Assembly (NCBI GenBank): GCA_021234155.1
Contig: JAJEKV010000061.1
Location: forward strand, 3,621,950 to 3,685,949
DNA length: 64,000 nt
Source: Isoetes taiwanensis
Taxonomy: Eukaryota; Streptophyta; Lycopodiopsida; Isoetales; Isoetaceae
Direction of reading: 5' to 3'
In this document: positions 1-9,996 of the stretch, in pieces
Layout of the letters: each line of letters begins with the position of its first letter
Position numbering within the stretch: the stretch's first letter is position 1
Translations under genes and position numbers: made by a program
Notes under the pieces: model-generated
Databases searched by the model: none
What the model was told of the DNA's origin: nothing
What the model saw: the letters and a program-made list of their open reading frames with translations, nothing else

Positions 1-664
1 TCACTTTTGCATGCCTGATGCATGCATGCATCTACCTCTAGACTTTAGATTTAGGCACTTTTTATGGCGCCAACATCTCATAGATCAGAAGAAATAGCTT
101 CTCATATGGTTTCAGTTAAACAACTGGAGCTCCCATGGCGCCAAGGTAACAACTCACAACCTTTATTCCCTCCATTTTTTTGATGATTCTAATGTTCCCT
201 CCATTGCATTTTCGTGCAGATTGCATACCTGTCTGCATATTATCCATTCTTTTTAGCGCCTTGGAGGGGATCACCAGCTGGATATGAATCTGGCCATCCA
301 AATTACTAGTTTTCCTTCCCACCTTTTCAATGTGCAAGATATTTAAGATAATGTTAAGGTGAGATCTTCTCTAGATTTCTATTCTCTAAGGTCTAAGAAT
401 GCAGTTTAAGTGGATGCAGTTAAGTTTGAAGAATGTTACCAGTAGATTAAGCTCTGATAAAACTTGAATCAACGCACCTAGCAGAATGCTAATGGGATGA
501 CCTAGAGTTCCAAATGATCAGGATTCCCTGATGCGCCTTCCGCTCCAAATGATCGAGATCCCCGATGCGCCTTCCGCTGCTCAGGAACCCTAAAGTTTTA
601 TCTTAAGCTAGTTAAGTTCCCTAATTAATTTATGGTTCAAGTTATCTATTAATGTAAAATTATG

Positions 665-769
665 AGGAGGTTAACCTCCTCCCTGAGGGGGTTATGCAAA
701 ATAACCCTCGAGGCCGGCAGGCCGAGAGGGTTATTTTGCATGACCCCCGAGAGGAGGAGGTTGACCTCC
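665..769. repeat. Large imperfect inverted repeat (foldback)
   Basis: Two arms of about 50 bp (about 665-713 and 720-769) are near reverse complements around a GGCC-rich centre. Both contain TTATTTTGCAT or its complement and end in blocks of AGGAGGTT/AACCTCCT. The outer end is itself a perfect 16-bp palindrome (665-680). An RNA from either strand would fold into a long hairpin. It could be a foldback or MITE remnant or a small-RNA source; no target duplication was recognised. Confidence 0.75.
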
Positions 770-1761
770 CTTAACCACAGGCCCGAGCAAGTTCTTCCAT
801 GCCAGATCAAAAAAATTCGTATTGAAATAATGCTAAGATCTCTGAAACTCTTGTCTGTTCTGCATAAAAAGTAAAGGAAAGAATGCCATAACTATAACTT
901 TCAGCATTGAAGCAAGAAAGGAAAGAATGACATAGCTGCAAATCACAGCATTGAAGCAACAAGCAAGGATAATGCAATGATTGAAAAACCAAACCAAACA
1001 CAGAACTCCAACTCTGCAGCTCCTGATTACATATCAAAAACAAAAAAAACAGGGGTAAGCAATGCCTGTGGAAAAAACAAAAATATGGCTTCATCATTGC
1101 AAGGACCTGTCGATAAAGGACCTGACCACAACTGCTCTGTTGCTTCCGCTGCTCCGCTGCTTTTTTGAGATTTGCTATAAATTTTACAAAAACTGCTTTG
1201 AATCTGTGCGCAATGCTTGGCTATGGCGACCACAATCATCTGCAACGAAAATGAGGGCTCAAAGGCTCGGATTTAAGAATACTGGCACATGAATAGGCAA
1301 AAACAGAGGATCAAGTCTGGAAACGATTTGAGAAACAGTTCCGGAGCAAATTTATTTTGGGTGGAAGCAATTTTTTCGGCTCCAATCAAGGATTAGTGGG
1401 CGTTTGTGCGAGATGTTTGCACAGTCTTAGAGCTTGGCCCAAAAATAAAAAAACAGGGATAAGCAATGCCTCCGTCGACAGGCCTGGCTGGAACTCGATT
1501 CTGGCAGAGCATCTACAAGCTATGGCGACCATGACTAAAGCTATGGCGGCAGAGCGTCTACAAGGAACAAAGAATATTCGAGGAGTTATCAACGATAATC
1601 CATAGAATATTTGTGAAAAACGAATATTCGTGAGGTTATGGGAAATAACCTGCTGGGATCCAACGGTTGTGAACGGCCAGATTCTACGAATTTGCAAGGG
1701 CCGGTGGTTAAGGCCCGATTCATTCTCCTCTAATTTACCCTAATTTACCACCTCTTACCCC

Positions 1762-1783
1762 GCATTCTCCACGTGGAGAATGC
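1762..1783. repeat. Perfect 22-bp palindrome centred on a G-box
   Basis: The sequence is a perfect dyad with CCACGTGG at its centre, the core of the plant G-box bound by bZIP and bHLH factors. No gene start lies just downstream, so regulatory use is inference only. Confidence 0.5.
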
Positions 1784-2468
1784 CTGGAGACGGAGAGGGA
1801 GAATCCATTATTTTTTATAGTGGGTTGTGATGGCACGTTGTAGCTATAAGATAGTTCGACAAGCAAAAAAAAAACTTTATACGGCACGATGTTGCTATAA
1901 TGGTTAGTAATACTGTAGCTATAAGTGGTTTTCTTATCACAAAAACACATCAGGAAAAAGAAATGAAGATTTTGCCGCTTCATAAAGCTTCTGACTTGGC
2001 ATTTTGAGCATATCTGCGAGAATAAACCTAAACGTTTGCCGCGACACCAGAGCAGGCGTCTAAACCTTCAAGACACTTGAGATCTGGCTCCATAATCTTC
2101 AACGAGACGGCTCCTTGGCTTCCTAGCAGAGCACCACCGGAAAGCAGAAGAATGGCTATGGCGTCAAGCAGAAAACCAACAAGAACCTCGAGCAGAACTT
2201 CGTCAAACCTTATGAAACTTCGTGAAACCTCTCCTAATAGAGTGCCAGCAGAACACGCAGCTCAATGACACCATCAGAAGCAAACATGACAAGCAATGGT
2301 GCAGTATTAAACACATGGAAAACAACTTTGGCTCGCCGCCTCGAAAAGTTTTCCGGCAGAATTCCGATCGCCGGAAATTAACAAACGTAATAAACTTTTG
2401 CTGAAATTACGTATGGTAAAAAAATTTCCGGCGGAGATTTTTCTGACAGAAACTTTTGTTTAACGTCT

Positions 2469-2565
2469 ATGGCAGAGAAGATAGAAGGAAGAAACAGCAA
2501 TGGGCAAAGATAAACAAAGGGTAATCCGTTTCAATGGATATGGCAGAGAAGATAGAAGGAAGAAA
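2469..2565. repeat. 26-bp direct repeat, two copies
   Basis: An identical 26-bp phrase starting ATGGCAGAGAAGATAGAAGG occurs at 2469-2494 and 2540-2565, 71 bp apart. This looks like a local duplication; no coding meaning is seen. Confidence 0.6.
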
Positions 2566-2666
2566 TGGCTTGACTTAGCTCTGAAACAGCGATGGGCCAG
2601 AACCCAGGCAGCTGCAAAATACCTAGCAATGAGGTCGGCTTTGGTGCATTTCGTATACAAGAAAGG

Positions 2667-2744
2667 CAATCTACATGCCTTTCCTGGCTGTTGACATGCT
2701 AGCCTTTCCTGGCTGTTGACATGCTAGGAAAGGCATGTAGATTG
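2667..2744. repeat. Abutting 25-bp tandem repeat enclosed by a 19-bp inverted repeat
   Basis: A 25-bp unit beginning GCCTTTCCTGG is exactly duplicated (2677-2701 and 2702-2726). The outer ends form a perfect 19-bp inverted repeat (2667-2685 with 2726-2744), so the block can extrude as a hairpin. It probably arose by slippage or template switching. Confidence 0.7.
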
Positions 2745-3260
2745 TCTTTCCTGTACAGTGGAAGACAGTAAAGAAGCATTCTGCAGCAAGTAAAAACTCT
2801 GGAATGCTTGGTAGATTCTTGGAATGCATAGTAAAAACCCCGGAATGATGGGTAAATCATGAGGATGCTGGAGAGAAATGCCGGAACAGCCGGCCTTGCA
2901 GTTCATCGTAGAACAAAAAAATTTCGTAAGAGTGAGATTCCATACAGCGGAAGGCAATTAACTTAAACTTTGCCATTAATGCTGGAACTTCCAACTCGCA
3001 ACCCTCATCTCCCGGTAGTTAGAGCAGCATTTTTGGCAATTATACACTAACCGAGCCTAATGCCAAACCTAAATTGCCGCTCTTAATTGCCACTAATGGA
3101 ATCTGAGCTCCTCCGGCATTTTGCAAGATGGCTCTTTCTGATTTGTGGACGTAAACTGCCACACAAGAACTGCCGTAGTGGTATCTCACCTTAACATTCT
3201 TGGATTTGAAACATGCCACGTGGCGCAGCGCTATTAGAGGATAAAGCAGAATGCTTCTTT

Positions 3261-3274
3261 AACTGTCTTTTACG
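3261..3274. repeat. Target-site duplication of LINE A, left copy
   Basis: AACTGTCTTTTACG here is repeated at 25145-25158 just after the poly(A) tail of LINE A. Its length and position fit target-primed reverse transcription and bound the whole nested LINE block. Confidence 0.85.
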
Positions 3275-3486
3275 TTTAGAAGAGAGAATAACCTGAAAAA
3301 TGCAAGGAGCGCCTAAAATCTTTATTTCTTTGTCTTTTACCTCCAAAAGTAGTTTAAACTACTTTCTTGGCAATTTTTTCTGAAGAACTCTCGATCCCAT
3401 CTGATTGACTCCCGAATTCCTTTGGATCGTCAGCTAGCCTTGTAGAGGCTAGCTTTCCTATGTAATTAGAATGCAAAGATCTACCT

Positions 3487-3807
3487 ATGCATACCAAAAT
3501 TTTTGCAATTCTGAAACAGGAAGGCGGATTATCTTGTGGTTTTCTAGTTGGTCTATCCTCTGATCTCTGGAATTCTCTCATTATCAGGGGCCTTTTTCCT
3601 CATCAAAATTTCCAGTTTGAATGCTCTTTTGTTCCGGGATGTGAAGAATTTGAGATACAAATTATTGATTCTTGGTTGGAGGAATTTATTGGTACCAAAA
3701 ACATTGAAGCTTCAGCAATTATTCGTGCATACTCTGAACAGTTGGACACAAAGATCACAATCAAATTGTTTTCGGAAACAGAATTGGGAGATTTCTCATC
3801 AAATTAG
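3487..3807 (+). CDS. LINE A ORF0: conserved 106-residue upstream ORF
   Basis: This is an open frame of 106 residues between the 5' end of the element and ORF1. I do not recognise a domain. It is unlikely to be chance because the LINE B copy at 9105-9431 aligns along most of its length, sharing SCGFL, LW.SLII, FVP and the block IIDSWLEEF, with acidic residues nearby. It seems a small soluble protein with no transmembrane segment or zinc motif. It lies upstream of ORF1 in the 5' leader, so it could be a separate product or a regulatory upstream ORF. Conservation is directly visible; function is unknown. Confidence 0.55.
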   Translation: MHTKIFAILKQEGGLSCGFLVGLSSDLWNSLIIRGLFPHQNFQFECSFVPGCEEFEIQIIDSWLEEFIGTKNIEASAIIRAYSEQLDTKITIKLFSETELGDFSSN

Positions 3808-3996
3808 AGAAATAGCTTGTGATCACAATATCTTTTCTGGATGATGGCTTTGAGGGGATTTCTCACTCATCTCCTTAATAGATAGGCGTTTTGGGTCTCT
3901 TTCATGTCAATTTCTGTTCAAATTTCCCTCTTTACTTCATAATTATCTTTCTCTGCGTTATTTCTCCCCTTTGTTGCTTTCTCCTGAACCCTTCCA

Positions 3997-6541
3997 ATGG
4001 ATAAAAAAAATTCTATTAGCCCTAAATTTCTTCATCTGCTCCATTCTTTCTCAGCTCTGTCGCCTGAGGACCGGTCTGTCACTCTCCACAAGTTAAGCTC
4101 ATTCCACAAAAATCCCAGTGATTTCATACTCTTTGGCAATTTCGCTAACTCTGCAGGTGAAATTCAGGCTATGGATCCAAAGACCTATAAAACTCCAGTC
4201 TGGGATAACTTCTCAAAAGATCCAGACATGTGGGGTCGTGTTCCATTACTGGATCTTGTTTCACAAGTACCTCTGCCATATGGATTCGAAGCCTAATGCA
4301 GAAATCCAGCCTGATGACACCTATGATGCTGCCTTAAAGGAGCTTCGGCCAATAGAGGGCAGCAAGCAAAAACTATACCATGGTATTTCTCTTGATATCC
4401 CATCTGTTCATTCAAAAATGTCCTCTCTTAGAGATTCGGCTGTTCTTATTAAAGTCACAAGATCTGGGATTTAACTTGATAAGTTATGGTCTTTTTGCCT
4501 CAATTTACAAAAAGGTGTTCTTATCAATGCCATGTACTGGTTGAACTTTCCATTCATTATGGTTGAATGTGGCTCACAAAGAACTGCCAATTATTTTCTT
4601 AAACTTGGTTCCCTTACCTTTGAATCAAATTACCTGGCCTTTTTAAAATGGGACCCTAAACTAAACACTAAGGATATGGAAAATTTCTGTGTAGCATCTA
4701 CTACTTTGCAAGGTTTGAATCCAATTTATTGGAATGAGGATTGCTTCAAACTTCTTTTCAATTCTATTGGGAATTACATTTGCACTGAATACTCCACTTC
4801 CAGGCCCCCAAGAGCCTTTGTTCAGCTAGACCTATCCAAAAAAATCCCAACATCTATACCTTTCTTGGATGCCTTTGGCCAAAACTCCAATCTACTATTG
4901 AGATGGGCTGGTTTACCCCCTCAATGCCAGAGTTGCTCGAGAAGACACTTTTGGTACAGAGATTGTATCTTTGATCACACAAATACAGGCAATCAGAATC
5001 AACATAATATTGAGAAAGTGTAGCCTCATGACAAGGGAAACAATTTTAATGGGAACAATTCTAAGGATGCACTCAAGTCTGACAAGCCAGCAAATTCTAC
5101 ACTGACCAACCTTGAAGTAAAATCTAGTCAAGGTCATCATTGGACCAGAGTCAATGGCAGTGTAAGAAGAATCGGGAACAATCAAATGAAGAAATCAGAG
5201 GGTGTTAACAGCCAGATACTCCATTCCAACAATATCTTACCTCATGATAACTCAAGCTTTGACTATGCATCTCACTCAGGTATCAAAGTTCTGCAGAATT
5301 TTGAGAGAAATAAAGATAAGGGAAAGGCACCTATGCAGGTCAATGAGACAAATGCGAATACAGAGAAATTGCATAACATGTTAAATCAAATAATGGAATC
5401 TCATAATTTCTCGGAGCATCTGGCTCACTCTAAAGTAAAAGGTGTTCCATTAACTAATAAAAGCCATACACTCCAGCAGCCAGCCATTCTAAAGGGACTG
5501 AAAATTTGTGACCAAGTTCTAGCAGACAAGTTTTCAGTTTTCCCACAGGTTAAATTTAAGGAGACATCACAGTCTTCAAGGAAAGTCCTTCAGAAAGTCT
5601 CAGTAAATCTGCTTAATTGCAGAACTGAAATAATTAATGGTCAACCCAAGGGCATAGGTCTATCTTCTACAACAACTACAAATCATGCAGCTGCCACAAA
5701 TCTACCACCATCAAGTCAACCCTCAGATGCAGATCAACCTGTCATACAACCTTCTCCTCAGGTTGAACATTCAAATGTTAATGAGGACTCCATCATTGAC
5801 AAGGTTCACTGCTCGAACAAATTCCAGGTACTTGCTAGCTTAAATGTTGATCAAGAATTAGATAATTTATTGAGTAATAAAGCAGATAAGCTGTGCCAGG
5901 ACGATGCTCATCTTCCCCCTCAAAAAATTGCCACTACCATTACTCAGCCATCTATTGATCCCTTAATTGATTTATCCAAGATATCCCCCCCCAAACCTTG
6001 CTGTTCATCATCAATTTCAAAGGAAATTGAGGACCAGTTAGCAAGTCTGCAAGATGGTTTATTGGCCACTAACAGCAGGGTAATGTGGTCTGATCATGAG
6101 ATAGTGCAAGATACAGTTGCAGAGGTTGAGGTTGTTTAGGAAACACCTGCTCAAATCATGGATACAGACTCAGGAATTTTTAAAGACTATCACTGCTCGG
6201 ATGCTCAAACTCTGGAGACTCCAAAAGAATGCAACAGAGAAGACACCTCAGAGAGGCAAGTTCCCCTTTTCCTTAACTTAAATGACATAGATCCTAAGGA
6301 GGATAATTTAAATTTATTTGAGTTTATTCCTGGGGGTTGCTCAGATAATGATAATGAAAGTGATAAAGAAAATTGGGGAAATGAGAGCTTTCTGTCTTCT
6401 AATCCTGTTACAAAAATTCTAAGGGTGCTCTTAAAATTAAAAAGAAGAAGAAGGCCTCTGCCAAACCAAATATCTTATCCTATCTGCACAAAACACCAGC
6501 TGAGAATACTAGGAGCAAAAAGAACAGGAAATTCAGGTAAT
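3997..6541 (+). pseudogene. LINE A ORF1 (nucleic-acid-binding protein), broken
   Basis: This is the first major LINE protein, normally an RNA-binding partner of the retrotransposition RNP. The N-terminal part (3997-4296) matches LINE B 9620-9985. After a frameshift, the next frame runs from about 4290 to 6541 with in-frame stops at 4472, 5021 and 6137 and a late frameshift near 6415. The middle resembles the DUF4283-type region of plant LINE ORF1 and ends in the zinc knuckle CQSCSRRHFWYRDC (C-x2-C-x3-H-x5-C, spacing slightly unlike a classical CCHC). The C-terminal half is low-complexity with conserved islands: NKFQVLASL, RQVPLF, IPGGCSD and SDKENW. It is non-functional as it stands. Confidence 0.8.
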
Positions 6542-6582
6542 TAAGGCAAACATCTAGTTCCCTTCCTAGGTTTTGGTTTTCA

Positions 6583-8762
6583 ATGAAAATAATTACCTGG
6601 AATGTTAGGGGGGCTAAAGGCCCAATCAAAAGAAGAAGAATTATCTCTCAGCTTAGACAATATAAAGCTGATATAATTTTACTTAAAGAAACCAAGCTTC
6701 CTAAATTTGAGAGCTCCAGCTTATCTGAGTGGATTTATCCTGGCTCTTCCTCTATTTGGATTGAGGCTTCTGGAACTAGTGGAGGATTGATTACTATTTG
6801 GAAATCCTTGACCCATGTCTCTTACTTTAATAGTCCTAGTAAATGTTGGCAGGCAGTGATTTTCTCTATTAATAACTCTAGCTTTGGTATCATTAATGTC
6901 TATGCTCCCACCAATCCCAAAGATAGAGAAGTTATCTGGCCTGATATCAACACTTGGATCTCTTCTCAACCTCATATGGACTGGGTTATTTCTGGAGAAT
7001 TCAACAACACCCCAAACTGGAATATGAAATTAGGAAACAGAATTAATATGTCAACTATTGAGAGAGATAATTGTTCCATCTTCATCTGCAAACTACACTT
7101 GGTCTAACAAGCAAAAGAACTCTGATAGAGTCTACTGTGCACTCGACAGGTTCTATGTTTCCAACTCTGTAACCTCTTTTTGGGATAATTGTTATGTGGT
7201 TAGTGATGAGGCTACCTCCATCTCTGATCACCAACCTCAATTACTACACACTAGCCATCTTCTGAATCTTCCAAGGGAGGGGAATGTTCCTTTTAAATTT
7301 AATTGTTCTCTTTTGCAAAATGAGCATTTCTGCCATGATTTCAAGATCTACTTTAATTCTCTGCATAATGTCCAGAACAATGAAGCTCCTGCTAATGGCT
7401 CTGCTAATGGTTCTCAAACTATGAAATGCTTCTACTCGAAGATCAAGCAGATAAAATCTTGGATCAAAAATTGGTCCAAATCCAATTACAATGAGAGGTC
7501 TAGACAGAAAGACAGTCTTTACAGTCAAATGAGAGATCTTAGATCTCAACTTCAAATGGACCCTCACAATATCAATCTTCAAGTTGGTGAGGAGATTTTA
7601 GAAAATAAAATTAAATCTATTGAGGATCAAGAGTTATGCCATCAAATGCAAGATCAAGTACAATAAGGAGATGGACTGTGGTAGTTCTAAATTCTTCTAC
7701 AGAATTGCTAGAAATAGATTGCTCAATAATTCCATTATTCAAGTCCAATCTGAGAATGGTAATAATATTGAAACCTCTTCAGAGATCAAGAAATTCTTTC
7801 ATGATCAATATGCTGCCTTATTCAAAGAGAGTGACCCTGATGCTCAAACTCTTTCCAAAAGGAATGCTTTTCTCTCTCAAATTTCTCAGATTATTCCTAA
7901 TAATGGCAGTCTAATGGAAGATTCCATTGCTGCCATTCCAACTGAGCAAGAAATCTATAGTGTTCTTATGAGTTTTAGTAAGGGCAAATCTCCTGGTCCA
8001 GATGGCATTCCTCCAGAGTTTTACATTCATTTCTGGGAGATTCTAAAGCATGATATTGTCACATTGGTACATGGTTTCTGGAAGGCTGACCATTTGCACT
8101 CCTCTATCTCAGCTGGCTTTATCACTCTCATTCCTAAGGTTGACAAGCCTACTTCTTTCTCTGATTGGAGGCCTATCTCATTAACCAATTCCTCTTATAA
8201 ATTGTGTGCCAAGATTATTGCCAACAGAGTGAAGCCTTTCCTTCAAAAATGCATTGATATCAAGCAATCTGCTTTCTTACCCAATAGATTCATCCTGGAC
8301 AACTACATTGTGGCCATGGAGGGTCTGCACTGGAATAGAATAGCTTCCCAGAATTGTGTTCTCCTAAAGTTAGATTTTAAGAGAGCCTTCGACTCTGTTA
8401 ACTGGGACTTCTTAGAATTTGCTTTGAAAAGGATTGGTTTCCATCATAAAATTATCTCTTTGATTTTTGGTCTTAACTCCATGGCAAATTCTGCAGTATT
8501 GATAAATGGCTCCCCTACAACTTTCTTCAAACTAGCTCGAGGTGTTAGGCAAGGTTGCCCTCTAGCTCCCTATTTATTCCTAGTTGTGGCTGAAATGCTA
8601 ACTAAGGCAATTGTCTTTCATCAAAACAATGGACTTATTAAGGGCCTCGATCTTCCATCAAATAATGGCAGCCTCATTATCTCTCAGTATGCAGATGATA
8701 CTTTTGCTTTCTTAGACTCTAATTCTGAGAACATTGCAAAGTTCCTGAATATTATTGATTGA
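6583..8762 (+). pseudogene. LINE A ORF2, endonuclease and first half of reverse transcriptase
   Basis: It encodes the enzyme that nicks target DNA and reverse-transcribes the element RNA. The start MKIITWNVRGAKGP is typical of the APE-like endonuclease (EEP fold); FNNTPNW and SDHQP are later catalytic-site motifs. The RT fingers and palm follow: KSPGPDGIPPEFY, DWRPISLTNSSYKLCAKI, KLDFKRAFDSVNWDF (motif A), RGVRQGCPLAPYLFL and QYADDTFAF (catalytic YADD). Frameshifts at about 7085 and 7630 break the frame, and some residues after MSTIERDN are missing relative to LINE C. The frame stops at 8760 because LINE B is inserted there. It continues at 16761. Confidence 0.88.
8753..8760. repeat. Target-site duplication of LINE B, left copy
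   Basis: TATTGATT here is repeated at 16760-16767 after the B tail. Removing B restores a sensible RT reading frame in LINE A. Confidence 0.7.
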
Positions 8763-8842
8763 TTTTATTTTTATTTTTTTTATTATTTTTTATTTATTTT
8801 TTTATTTTATTTTATTTTATTTTATTTTATTTTTTTTTTTTG
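8762..8842. repeat. T-rich low-complexity 5' end of LINE B
   Basis: About 80 bp of TTTTA and T runs begin the element directly after the target duplication. Open frames across it are phenylalanine-rich artefacts. It may reflect the true 5' end or slippage during insertion. Confidence 0.6.
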
Positions 8843-9104
8843 TGGTTGTTGGAGAAAAAATGGGCGAGCGCCAATTTTCTTGCTTCTTTTGTCCTTTTCC
8901 CGTTTTTTCTGTTACAAGCCTCTTCTTGGGAAAACTTAAGGGAAAATTTGAATTTCTGGTGATCTGAAGCCCAATTCATGTGGATCATCCTGCTGCCCTA
9001 GTAGAAGGGTAGCTCTAGCTGCAATCCTCTCATCAGGCTCTACAATTTGACTCCCATTTTGATACACTTATGAAGCTGTATTCTCTCTTCATTCGATCTT
9101 TCTT

Positions 9105-9431
9105 ATGGAAACCTCTGTTTTCACAATTATAAGGGAGAGGAATAGAATTTCGTGTGGATTTCTAAAGGGGCCGGCTACTGAACTTTGGAGCTCTTTGATT
9201 ATTCAAAGGTTTTTCCCAGACAATTTGTTCTTCTTGGAATTCACCTTTGTGCCCTGCAGTATTGATTTCGAGGTTCAAATCATCGATTCTTGGCTAGAGG
9301 AATTTGTGGGTTCGAATGCAGTTGGTCTAACAGGGACATTCAGAGTCTATTGTAATTGGTTGGATTATTTGATTTCTGTTGAAGTTTTCTCCCCTCAAGA
9401 TCCTGCCCAATTTGAAGGAATTTCTCCTTAA
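9105..9431 (+). CDS. LINE B ORF0: conserved 108-residue upstream ORF
   Basis: This is the counterpart of the LINE A ORF at 3487-3807, with a similar length and the same position before ORF1. Shared islands are SCGFL, LW.SLII, F.F..FVP and IIDSWLEEFVG. The reading frame has stayed open in two diverged subfamilies, which suggests that a protein is made. The ATG is the first in the frame and about 340 bp from the 5' end of the element. The fold and function are unknown; I see no catalytic motif. An ORF0 exists in primate L1 on the opposite strand, but this one is in sense and not evidently related. Confidence 0.6.
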   Translation: METSVFTIIRERNRISCGFLKGPATELWSSLIIQRFFPDNLFFLEFTFVPCSIDFEVQIIDSWLEEFVGSNAVGLTGTFRVYCNWLDYLISVEVFSPQDPAQFEGISP

Positions 9432-9619
9432 ATTTCTTTGAATTGTATGAGGATCTCCTTGCAATCAGTTTTACAGCATGTTAGGCTTCCTGATCATCTT
9501 TGTTTAATTTTGTTTCATTCCAATGGTTTCATATCCCCTGCTTCCGGTTAATTTTCCCCCTTTTCAATTGTTAAAAAGTTTTGCATGAACTTTTGTTGTT
9601 TCTCCCTGATTTTGTCACA

Positions 9620-9985
9620 ATGGTCACAAATTCTCTGGAAAACCCTAAACATTTGGCTCTTCTTCACGCATTCGCGCACCTTCCAGCTTCCGATCGATCT
9701 GCCATACTACCTAAATTGATTTCCTACCAAAATCAACCCTCTGATACCATCCTCTTTGGTAACTTTGATAATTTGCTGCTCCCGCCGTCTGCTATGGATC
9801 CGATCTCTCACGAAGTTCCTCATTGGGACAATTTATCTGCTGATCCTGATCATAGGGGTATTCTCCATCCCCTAAACCCTGCTACTCAAATTCCCATCCC
9901 ATATGGTGTTGCAAGAGGCCACCCGGAGGTTCGCACGGATGATGAACTAGATGAAAGGCTCAAGCTACAAGAATTCCATATCTAA
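9620..9985 (+). CDS. LINE B ORF1 N-terminal segment, in a separate frame
   Basis: These 121 residues match the N-terminal part of LINE A ORF1 (3997-4296), sharing LLH.F, PSD.ILFGNF, AMDP, WDN.S.DPD and P.PYG. The frame ends at 9983, and the main ORF1 ATG follows 11 bp later in the -1 (or +2) frame. In LINE A the equivalent step is +1. Two different steps argue for independent indels in a once-continuous ORF1 of about 795 residues, but termination-reinitiation across the short gap is possible. Confidence 0.55.
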   Translation: MVTNSLENPKHLALLHAFAHLPASDRSAILPKLISYQNQPSDTILFGNFDNLLLPPSAMDPISHEVPHWDNLSADPDHRGILHPLNPATQIPIPYGVARGHPEVRTDDELDERLKLQEFHI

Positions 9986-9996
9986 AAGAGCGGAAA

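Larger units (their letters stand above)
1..3260. other. Non-coding region left of LINE A
   Basis: No convincing protein gene is visible; open frames are short, start arbitrarily and match nothing I know. The DNA is moderately AT-rich and carries foldbacks and short direct repeats, listed separately. Short phrases such as CTATGGCG and AAGCAATGCC recur several times, and CTATGGC phrases also occur right of LINE A (25380-25760), suggesting that the two flanks were one repeat-derived locus before LINE A inserted. Confidence 0.6.

Noticed and set aside
8755-8967. Phenylalanine-rich membrane-like frames
   Set aside because: Produced by the T-rich 5' end of LINE B.
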